A stretch of 17,150 nt of DNA from positions 23,965-41,114 of the forward strand of contig DCSU01000155.1 of assembly GCA_002325785.1 (NCBI GenBank), given 5' to 3'. This DNA comes from Bacteroidales bacterium UBA1458 (GTDB lineage: Bacteria; Bacteroidota; Bacteroidia; Bacteroidales; VadinHA17). Under the pieces are notes generated by a model. The model made no database searches, was not told the origin of the DNA, and was given only the letters and a program-made list of their open reading frames with translations. How positions within the stretch are numbered: the stretch's first letter is position 1; every line of letters begins with the position of its first letter. A program made the position numbers and the translations under genes. Positions 1 through 5,100 of the stretch are shown piece after piece.

Positions 1-42
1 CTACGGATCAGAAGGTTACAGGTTTGAATCCTGTCGGGATCA
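1..42 (+). tRNA. tRNA-Arg(ACG), 3' part, cut by window edge
   Basis: The 3' half of a tRNA. The anticodon loop CTACGGA (1-7) has the conserved U33 and anticodon ACG. It is followed by the 3' anticodon stem TCAGA, a five-base variable region, a T arm with stem ACAGG/CCTGT around loop TTTGAAT, and the 3' acceptor strand CGGGATC (35-41) with discriminator A42. CCA is not encoded, so it would be added by nucleotidyltransferase. The 5' half lies outside the window. From the anticodon it should decode CGU and, after deamination of A34 to inosine, CGC and CGA. Confidence 0.9.
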
Positions 43-51
43 CAAGAAATT

Positions 52-79
52 ATCCTGCGCAAGCAGGATTTTTTATTTT
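52..79 (+). terminator. Intrinsic terminator of the tRNA-Arg gene
   Basis: A perfect 7-bp stem, ATCCTGC (52-58) with GCAGGAT (63-69), closes a GCAA tetraloop and runs into a T-rich tail (69-79, broken by one A). It starts ten bases after the tRNA discriminator, the expected place for a Rho-independent terminator. Confidence 0.85.
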
Positions 80-81
80 GA

Positions 82-114
82 ATAAGCCTAAGAAGCTTGC
101 TTCTGAAGGCTTAT
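82..114. repeat. 33-base hairpin downstream of tRNA terminator
   Basis: Outer arms ATAAGCCT (82-89) and AGGCTTAT (107-114), and inner arms AGAAGC (91-96) and GCTTCT (99-104), form a nearly continuous 14-bp stem with a two-base loop and a small internal mismatch. There is no T run after it, only ATGAAAAAGAAAA, so it does not look like a simple terminator for plus-strand transcripts. Function unknown. Confidence 0.65.
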
Positions 115-195
115 GAAAAAGAAAATATAACCGCCGCAGGCGGATAATTTCTTGTCCGGAGCCCCCCAAGCGAATCACGCTGACGCAGAAGGCGT

Positions 196-222
196 AATCC
201 TGTCGGGATACATAACAAGAAA
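196..222 (+). repeat. Second copy of the tRNA-Arg tail and flank
   Basis: AATCCTGTCGGGAT (196-209) is identical to bases 27-40 of the tRNA-Arg gene (half of the T loop, the T stem and most of the acceptor strand). It is followed at 215-222 by ACAAGAAA, which also follows the tRNA at 42-49, with four extra bases between the two parts. No anticodon arm precedes it, so it is not a tRNA gene but a duplicated tail, either a decayed tRNA copy or an attachment-site-like scar. Confidence 0.7.
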
Positions 223-243
223 CAACGGCGATCCAATATTTTT

Positions 244-251
244 TATATTTG
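244..251 (+). promoter_or_regulatory. Bacteroidota -7 box upstream of TerC-family gene
   Basis: TATATTTG matches the TAnnTTTG consensus of the primary Bacteroidota sigma factor and sits 18 bases before the ATG at 270. No TTTG-like -33 element is visible at the expected spacing. A TTG codon inside the box extends the reading frame upstream, but a start within the promoter is unlikely. Confidence 0.6.
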
Positions 252-269
252 CATCAAATTCTTAACCAG

Positions 270-1343
270 ATGGAATTTCTGACAGATAATCTTTTCCTCA
301 TTCTTTTTGGGGTATTGATAGTAACGGTCCTGCTCGTTGATCTGCTTCTTGTGGGTCGTCACAGGCATACCGTTTCGCTAAAGGAGTCACTGATCTGGAC
401 ATCGATATGGGTGAGTCTTGCCATTGGTTTCTATTTTTTTATGAGATATTATGGTCACCTGGTTCATGGTATCAATGACTGGCAGTCTCTGCGAGCCTAT
501 GCCGACATATACTTGCCAACTATGGAATTGCCTGATAATTTCTCTGCTGCCCTTGATCTTTATCGTAGTCAGGCTTCTCTGAATTATATTACAGGGTACC
601 TGCTGGAGTATACACTGTCAATAGACAATATTTTTGTGATCCTGATGATTTTGACAGGGTTTACCGTATCTCCGGAGAACTACAAGCCGGTTTTGTTCTG
701 GGGCATTCTCGGAGCTATAGTGCTTCGTTTTATTTTCATTTTTATCGGCTCTGCCCTTATCCATAAGTTTTCCTGGTTGCTTCTTGTATTCGGTGCATTT
801 CTGGTCTATTCAGGGATTCATATGTTTCTCACAAGAAATAAGGAGGAGAAGATGCACGTACGTGATCACTGGCTGGTAAGGTTTCTTTCGAAACATATCA
901 ATATCTACCCGGAATTTATTGGGAGTCATTTTTGGAAGAGGATTGACGGCAAGTTGTTCTTTACTCCGCTCTTCGTGGTTCTCATAATGATAGAATTTAC
1001 GGATGTGATATTCGCAATGGACTCCATCCCGGCGATATTTTCGATAACCACCGATCCTTATATAGTATTCTTTTCCAACATCTTTGCCATCATCGGACTG
1101 CGTTCTCTTTTCTTCCTGCTTGCAAAGATGGTGAGTCTGTTCCATTTCCTGAAAGCCGGCATATCCTTCCTGCTGGCATTTGTCGGTCTCAAACTTCTGT
1201 TCCACACATGGCTTGACAGCATTGGGTACAAGACCACCTACTCGTTATATATCATAGCCGGCACTCTGCTGGTAAGTATTCTTGCATCGGTAGTTTTTCC
1301 GCGCAAGGCAGTCGCTGCACCTGCAGATAATCGACAGGACTAG
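270..1343 (+). CDS. TerC-family integral membrane protein
   Basis: A 357-residue polytopic inner-membrane protein of the TerC family, many of which are now linked to manganese (metal) export. I count about seven to nine hydrophobic segments. Two acidic family motifs lie inside membrane segments: LEYTLSIDNIF around residues 112-122 (E113, D119, N120) and EFTDVIFAMDSIP around 242-254 (E242, D245, D251). Their carboxylates are the likely metal ligands. The length is normal for the longer Alx-like TerC proteins, although the stretch between helices 2 and 3 (about residues 62-105) is a long soluble loop. The ATG at 270 is chosen because the upstream TTG lies inside the -7 promoter box. The gene stands alone, convergent with the next gene. 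No yybP-ykoY-like manganese riboswitch is recognisable upstream. The family call is firm; the substrate is inference. Confidence 0.93.
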   Translation: MEFLTDNLFLILFGVLIVTVLLVDLLLVGRHRHTVSLKESLIWTSIWVSLAIGFYFFMRYYGHLVHGINDWQSLRAYADIYLPTMELPDNFSAALDLYRSQASLNYITGYLLEYTLSIDNIFVILMILTGFTVSPENYKPVLFWGILGAIVLRFIFIFIGSALIHKFSWLLLVFGAFLVYSGIHMFLTRNKEEKMHVRDHWLVRFLSKHINIYPEFIGSHFWKRIDGKLFFTPLFVVLIMIEFTDVIFAMDSIPAIFSITTDPYIVFFSNIFAIIGLRSLFFLLAKMVSLFHFLKAGISFLLAFVGLKLLFHTWLDSIGYKTTYSLYIIAGTLLVSILASVVFPRKAVAAPADNRQD

Positions 1344-1365
1344 CTTACTCTGACGGGATATTATA

Positions 1366-1382
1366 GAAATCGTAACGGTTTC
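1366..1382. terminator. Weak hairpin between convergent genes
   Basis: GAAATCG (1366-1372) pairs with CGGTTTC (1376-1382) around a TAA loop, with one G-T pair. It lies in the 76-base gap between two convergent genes and may end transcription, but the following sequence TGCTTTGTTCTGC is only moderately T-rich. Confidence 0.35.
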
Positions 1383-1419
1383 TGCTTTGTTCTGCAGCTT
1401 AATCCAGCGTGAGGTTCCC

Positions 1420-1809
1420 CTACCCGTTTATCTCCAGGTCGTGCACATACTTGTTGTTGTCCGCAAGGAACAACTCAAGCGTTATCGAAAATGGCTTCTT
1501 GATGACAATGATCTTCTGATAGGGACTTAACTTGTCATCATTCTTAGCAGTACAGTAATAATACCTGCACATTCCGTCAAACTTGTCCTCCTTTTCCTCT
1601 ATATGATAAACACTCAGCACAAGCGGCTCAGTGTTATCACTCAGGTAATTGGAGATCATAATCTCCTTGTCGCTGATCTCAATAGACCTGGCAGTCCGGT
1701 CAATCTCAAAATTACCCTTCCGAATGGTGGCAGAGTTACTTTTGAACGTCTGCGAGAAGGTGTTTATACCAATCAGCGGGATGATAAGAAGAAAAAATGC
1801 CTTTTTCAT
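1420..1809 (-). CDS. Small secreted hypothetical protein
   Basis: I do not recognise this 129-residue protein. It starts MKKAFFLLIIPLIGINTFSQ, a standard Sec signal peptide with a likely cut after the SQ region. There is no cysteine at the cleavage site, so it is not a lipoprotein. The mature part of about 110 residues is hydrophilic and rich in alternating beta-type segments (for example VLSVYHIEE and KIIVIKKP), with two cysteines close together in MCRYYYC. A GTG three codons upstream could also start it, but the ATG at 1809 directly precedes the signal peptide. It is transcribed alone, convergent with the TerC-family gene. A small periplasmic or surface beta-sandwich protein is plausible but unproven. 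Confidence 0.75.
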   Translation of the reverse strand: MKKAFFLLIIPLIGINTFSQTFKSNSATIRKGNFEIDRTARSIEISDKEIMISNYLSDNTEPLVLSVYHIEEKEDKFDGMCRYYYCTAKNDDKLSPYQKIIVIKKPFSITLELFLADNNKYVHDLEING

Positions 1810-1919
1810 GACTGACACAATTCAGTTTTTGTTAACATTTTTCTTGACGAATTAAAAATCAGTTACTTGTGATCCCTTATACGCAGGCTTACTGAATTTG
1901 TTCGATTAAATTGTTAATT

Positions 1920-1934
1920 CCTGACGCCGTCAGG
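1920..1934. promoter_or_regulatory. Perfect 15-bp palindrome, candidate operator
   Basis: CCTGACG-C-CGTCAGG is a perfect 7+1+7 dyad in the gap between the divergently transcribed hypothetical gene and the 56-residue gene, about 27 bp before the likely -33 element. It could bind a dimeric regulator or form a hairpin. I found no second copy in the window by eye. Confidence 0.4.
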
Positions 1935-1960
1935 ATGCATACGGAAATAATTATCACCAT

Positions 1961-1994
1961 TTTGTAAATCAGGCACTTTTATGAACTACCTTTG
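1961..1994 (+). promoter_or_regulatory. Bacteroidota promoter placing the start at an ATG
   Basis: TTTG (1961-1964) and TACCTTTG (1987-1994) fit the Bacteroidota -33 and -7 elements with a 22-bp spacer, slightly longer than the usual 19-21 bp. The predicted transcription start, four or five bases after the -7 box, falls on the ATG at 1999, so the mRNA may be leaderless. The ATG at 1981 lies upstream of the box and is unlikely to be used from this promoter. Confidence 0.5.
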
Positions 1995-1998
1995 CGCC

Positions 1999-2169
1999 AT
2001 GCAAAATGAAATTACTTTTAACGATCGTTTTCCTGAATTGAAAGAGGAAAAAATTAAGGCTATGGCCAAACGCAGGGAAGAATATTCACTTCACAGGGAT
2101 ATCCGCGCCAGGGAAGAGAACGAAGCTATTGCACGCAGGGTGCAAAAAGATAAGGAAAAGGAAGCGTGA
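1999..2169 (+). CDS. Small highly charged helical protein, unknown function
   Basis: I do not recognise this 56-residue protein. More than half of its residues are charged (runs such as KEEKIKAMAKRREE and QKDKEKEA), with no signal peptide or membrane segment, so it should be cytosolic and largely alpha-helical or coiled-coil. The frame could open at an ATG at 1981, but a good -7 promoter box lies between the two, so the ATG at 1999 is chosen. It stands alone between a divergent hypothetical gene and a gap of nearly 300 bp. The composition suggests a nucleic-acid- or protein-binding peptide, but no function can be assigned. Support is the start context and the clean frame; an untranslated stretch remains possible. 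Confidence 0.55.
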   Translation: MQNEITFNDRFPELKEEKIKAMAKRREEYSLHRDIRAREENEAIARRVQKDKEKEA

Positions 2170-2265
2170 GATAATCACGGTTACCCTTCTCTCTCTCCAT
2201 ATTCAGCAGGCTTTCCGTTTATTTAATTCATTTCAACAGCCACATTGCATCCTAAGCATTTACTT

Positions 2266-2331
2266 ATGATCACATTGTCTATATTAATATCAGCCCTTGT
2301 TGTATACATCGTCAGGCAATTCAAAAAGTGA
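2266..2331 (+). CDS. Possible 21-residue single-pass membrane peptide
   Basis: A short frame encodes MITLSILISALVVYIVRQFKK: one hydrophobic helix of about 15 residues ending in a basic RQFKK tail, as in many small bacterial membrane proteins that associate with larger complexes or act as regulators. It lies in the gap between the 56-residue gene and the ChaN-like gene. No clear TAnnTTTG box or ribosome binding site precedes it. The call rests only on composition and a proper start and stop, so chance is a real alternative. Confidence 0.3.
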   Translation: MITLSILISALVVYIVRQFKK

Positions 2332-2380
2332 CCTTCACCCTTCCATATGATCTGTTAGGGTTTTACCGGCGGGTGTGGTC
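2330..2380 (-). other. Long-loop inverted repeat before the ChaN-like gene
   Basis: GACC-tt-CACCC (2330-2340) pairs with GGGTG-t-GGTC (2371-2380), nine base pairs with a small internal mismatch and a 30-base loop. A-tracts flank both arms (2323-2327 and 2381-2387). Read on the minus strand the second arm is soon followed by five Ts, so it could terminate minus-strand readthrough. The rest of the 2170-2452 gap holds only the possible short peptide and the ChaN-like promoter. Confidence 0.35.
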
Positions 2381-2410
2381 AAAAAAAGCCGGGGGATAAT
2401 AATTTATGCT

Positions 2411-2418
2411 TTAATTTG
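2411..2418 (+). promoter_or_regulatory. Probable -7 box of the ChaN-like gene
   Basis: TTAATTTG differs from TAnnTTTG at one position and sits 34 bases before the ATG at 2453. It argues against the longer frame that opens at 2375, since the promoter would then lie inside the coding sequence. Confidence 0.45.
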
Positions 2419-2452
2419 CACCTGGCGAAACCAGATCAACACCCCGAAAAGC

Positions 2453-3328
2453 ATGAAATCAACAGCAATCCTTTTAATAGCCGCATCACTGAGCCTCATA
2501 TCCTTCAGGTCAGACAAGCCGGCATACAGACTCTATGACGCAGAAGGAAGGACAGTCAAATACCAGAAGATGATTGAAACGATCAGCACAGCTGACGTTG
2601 TGTTCTTCGGCGAACTCCATGATAACCCCATTGCACACTGGCTTGAGTATGAAGTTACTGCCGACCTTCACGAGGCCGTCGGCGGAAAACTGATCCTTGG
2701 TGCGGAGATGTTTGAGACTGATGATCAGCTGGTCATAGACGAATACCTGTCAGAGAAGTACGAGGCTGACAAATTTGAGGCGGAGGTCAAGCTCTGGAAG
2801 AATTATAGGACCGACTACAAACCACTGGTGGAGTTCGCAAGAAATAACGGCCTTCCTTTCATTGCAACCAACATCCCAAGGCGATATGCCTCTATGGTAT
2901 CAAGAAAAGGGCTGGAGGTGCTTGACAGCCTTACAGCCGAAGCAAAGGCCCTCGTCGCTCCCCTCCCCATATCCTATGACCCGGAACTCAAATGCTACAA
3001 GGATATGATGTCAATGCATGGCATGCCTGCGATGGGAGGCAAACCCAATACCAACCTCCCGAAGGCACAGGCTGTCAAGGATGCCACCATGGCTCACTTT
3101 ATAATCAGTAACCTTGAGGCGGGAGAGACTTTCATTCACTACAACGGCGCCTATCACTCGGAAAACTATCTCGGTATCATTCATTACCTGAAGATCTACC
3201 GGCCTGGCATAAGCGTTGTCACCATAACCACCGTCCTTCAGGATGATATTGACACCCTCACCTCTGACAATACAGGCCTGGCTGACTTCATCGTTGCCGT
3301 TCCCTCCACCATGACCCGCACATACTGA
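2453..3328 (+). CDS. ChaN-like (DUF399) haem-binding family protein, exported
   Basis: A 291-residue protein of the ChaN/Cofac_haem_bdg family (PF04187 type), whose founding members bind haem in the periplasm and have been tied to iron uptake. Family marks are VVFFGELHDN (residues 49-58), the GAEMFETDDQ region (83-92), a WKNYRTDYKPLVEFAR stretch (115-130), the ATNIPRRYA segment (138-146) and FIHYNGAYHSENYLG (227-241). The first 18 or so residues form a signal peptide. Unlike the lipoprotein members there is no lipobox cysteine, so it is probably soluble in the periplasm. The ATG at 2453 is chosen over a GTG at 2375 because the signal peptide and a -7 box fit it. The stop codon directly abuts that of the convergent PNGase gene. 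Haem binding is inferred from the family. Confidence 0.85.
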   Translation: MKSTAILLIAASLSLISFRSDKPAYRLYDAEGRTVKYQKMIETISTADVVFFGELHDNPIAHWLEYEVTADLHEAVGGKLILGAEMFETDDQLVIDEYLSEKYEADKFEAEVKLWKNYRTDYKPLVEFARNNGLPFIATNIPRRYASMVSRKGLEVLDSLTAEAKALVAPLPISYDPELKCYKDMMSMHGMPAMGGKPNTNLPKAQAVKDATMAHFIISNLEAGETFIHYNGAYHSENYLGIIHYLKIYRPGISVVTITTVLQDDIDTLTSDNTGLADFIVAVPSTMTRTY

Positions 3329-5035
3329 TCATAAGGTGCCTGTAAGCACCCCGCTGATGTTCCAGTGTGAGAAGCTTCCACCCTCTGGCTTTCCAAGGGG
3401 AAGGGTCACACTTATCGTATGTGTTCCGGGCGCAAGTCCGTTGAGAGGTATCACTAGCGGCTCGGAGACCGACCCGGGACACCAGCCCGATCGTGAATAG
3501 TCAGACGACGAGAGTCCGTTCCAGAAGTTGCCTGAGGCGGGATTAAACCGACGGTATGTCCCGCAATCGCTTCGCCATGGCACAAATGACCACACCCTCG
3601 TACCGTCAACAAACAACTCGTTCAGTTTCTGATTGAACTCATCACCGCCTCCCCAGCCACCGTGACCGGTTGTAATATATATCATCTTCAGTGAGTTGAT
3701 CCCTTCAGGTATCTCAACCCTGACAGTGAGTGTATCACCGTCAAACATCGTACCGTACTGCTGGCCTGCCATCTCCATTATCGGCAGGGTATTGAATACT
3801 GATGACACCCACACTTCTCCTTTTGGCTCAGGCTTCAATTCACGGGTTTCAGGGTAGTACTTCAGTCTGAGCGATAGCCTGTGACCTCCCCTGTCATAGT
3901 TGCCTATGAAGGCGCCTATCCAGACCTCGCCTCTCAGCAAGGGGAGGTAATGAGATATATCCTGCTTATAGAAGGCCGAGTCCGACCATACGAGTCCCGG
4001 AACAGTCCTTTTTTCATTGAAATTGCGGACGCCGAACGGGGTAAAGAACCTCACCAGCTCCACCGGTGGCTTATATACGTCCGTGGCAACCACGCCCCTG
4101 TACTCCTTCCCATGCCTGTCTGTGTATAGTGGCAATTCCGTATGCCCTTTGGTCAGCCCGTCGAGAAAGGTTACCGGATCGCCACCGGGAATCACAAAAA
4201 TGGTTCCGGTCCGGTCATAGGCATCACCTGACGAATACTGGGTAACCTCGGCAAAAAGACTGTACTCATTATTGACCTCAGGCAGGGATACCTTTTTCAG
4301 GATTACGGTGCCTCCTGCAAAGCGATACAGGATGTCTCTTTCGCCGAAAGGCGGGTTGGACACCTCCCCCTCCCAGTTGATTAACTCGTTGTCGAACACC
4401 GTCACCGTTGTCACGAATGACTCCCTCAGGTAGTATTCAAACGCCATCCTGTCAAATGTTGTACCCAGCCCGTCAGGCAGTTTAATGTCAATATCACGCT
4501 TTCTGAGCATTTCTACAGAGTCTGCCTCGGTGACATTATTTCCGTTGCGTACCACGCGAAGCACCAGCCCGTCAGGCACACCGTAGGCCGGAACAGGCGT
4601 GCCGGCCACACCAACCTCGGAAGTATACCATAACTCTATGGCGTTGGAAAAATAGGTAAGCTTTGACTTCACGCATCTGTATCCGGCAATGGTCTCCGTC
4701 TCTCCTGTCACCTCGGCGACTGGCAATTCGTCGAAGGCCATGACGGTGCTCATGCGGGTGCCGTCGGGCATGTCTGCCAGCTGAATGTATCTTTTCCCGG
4801 CCAGGTCAATATATGATGACTGCACAGGAGACGGAATCTGTTCGCGTCCGGCCTGGCGTAAGGAGGTTATCAGCCGGACAGTTGCGCCGTCACTTTCGAT
4901 AGCCATACGTGAGCCTCCCGGCATCTCCCTGCCGTTGACAATTGTCTTGTATGTCACTCGCACCGGCTTTTGCGCAAAGGTGCCTGAGGAATTGACGATA
5001 ATTGATATCAGAAACAAAAACAGATATTTTTTCAT
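3329..5035 (-). CDS. PNGase F-type peptide-N-glycosidase with extra N-terminal domain
   Basis: A secreted glycoamidase that should cleave the bond between asparagine and the first GlcNAc of N-glycans. The 568 residues begin with a signal peptide (1-21). Residues 24-165 look like the GLPGLI family (IAGYRC at 117, LWYT at 135, GVPDGLVLRV at 152-161) and may match the N-terminal bowl-like domain of long PNGase F-II-type enzymes. From about 200 to the end are the two PNGase F jelly-roll domains. By my alignment D274 (YDR) matches catalytic D60 of PNGase F and E466 (GGGDEF) matches E206. C491 and C519 (SGWCPG) match the PNGase F disulfide, while the CxxxC pair of the classical enzyme is absent. 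It is the last gene of the susC-susD cluster, 65 bp after susD, with a terminator hairpin between. The family is well supported; activity is inferred. Confidence 0.9.
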   Translation of the reverse strand: MKKYLFLFLISIIVNSSGTFAQKPVRVTYKTIVNGREMPGGSRMAIESDGATVRLITSLRQAGREQIPSPVQSSYIDLAGKRYIQLADMPDGTRMSTVMAFDELPVAEVTGETETIAGYRCVKSKLTYFSNAIELWYTSEVGVAGTPVPAYGVPDGLVLRVVRNGNNVTEADSVEMLRKRDIDIKLPDGLGTTFDRMAFEYYLRESFVTTVTVFDNELINWEGEVSNPPFGERDILYRFAGGTVILKKVSLPEVNNEYSLFAEVTQYSSGDAYDRTGTIFVIPGGDPVTFLDGLTKGHTELPLYTDRHGKEYRGVVATDVYKPPVELVRFFTPFGVRNFNEKRTVPGLVWSDSAFYKQDISHYLPLLRGEVWIGAFIGNYDRGGHRLSLRLKYYPETRELKPEPKGEVWVSSVFNTLPIMEMAGQQYGTMFDGDTLTVRVEIPEGINSLKMIYITTGHGGWGGGDEFNQKLNELFVDGTRVWSFVPWRSDCGTYRRFNPASGNFWNGLSSSDYSRSGWCPGSVSEPLVIPLNGLAPGTHTISVTLPLGKPEGGSFSHWNISGVLTGTL

Positions 5036-5048
5036 GGGGAAATACTGT

Positions 5049-5080
5049 AAAAAAGTGACCGCACGGTGGCGGTCACTTTT
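5049..5080 (-). terminator. Strong intrinsic terminator/attenuator between susD-like and PNGase genes
   Basis: AAAAGTGACCGC (5051-5062) is perfectly complementary to 5069-5080, a 12-bp stem with a six-base loop. Read on the minus strand the stem ends in TTTTTT. This is a textbook Rho-independent terminator, 20 bp after the susD-like stop and only 13 bp before the PNGase ATG. No space is left for a promoter between hairpin and ATG, so the PNGase gene depends on readthrough, on antitermination or on processing at this hairpin. Confidence 0.88.
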
Positions 5081-5100
5081 GTTAAAACATTCTGAACAGA

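Larger units (their letters stand above)
42..155. repeat. 14-bp perfect inverted repeat flanking hairpins
   Basis: ACAAGAAATTATCC at 42-55 is exactly repeated in inverse orientation at 142-155. Between the arms lie the tRNA terminator hairpin (52-69), a longer hairpin (82-114) and a small GC hairpin, CCGCC-GCA-GGCGG (131-143). The left arm begins at the last base of the tRNA and overlaps the terminator stem. No open reading frame fits inside. It may be a large RNA fold, a miniature-element scar or the product of local duplication and inversion. Confidence 0.7.

Noticed and set aside
196..209. A second tRNA gene downstream of tRNA-Arg
   Set aside because: Only the tail half of the T arm and the acceptor strand are present; no anticodon arm or D arm precedes it.
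249..269. TTG start extending the TerC-family protein by seven residues
   Set aside because: The codon lies inside the TATATTTG promoter box, and the next in-frame ATG at 270 gives the normal N-terminus.
100..269. Manganese (yybP-ykoY) riboswitch upstream of the TerC-family gene
   Set aside because: I could not find the conserved paired internal loops, and the predicted leader is only about 15 bases.
2375..2452. 26-residue N-terminal extension of the ChaN-like protein
   Set aside because: It would bury the signal peptide and place the -7 box inside the coding sequence.
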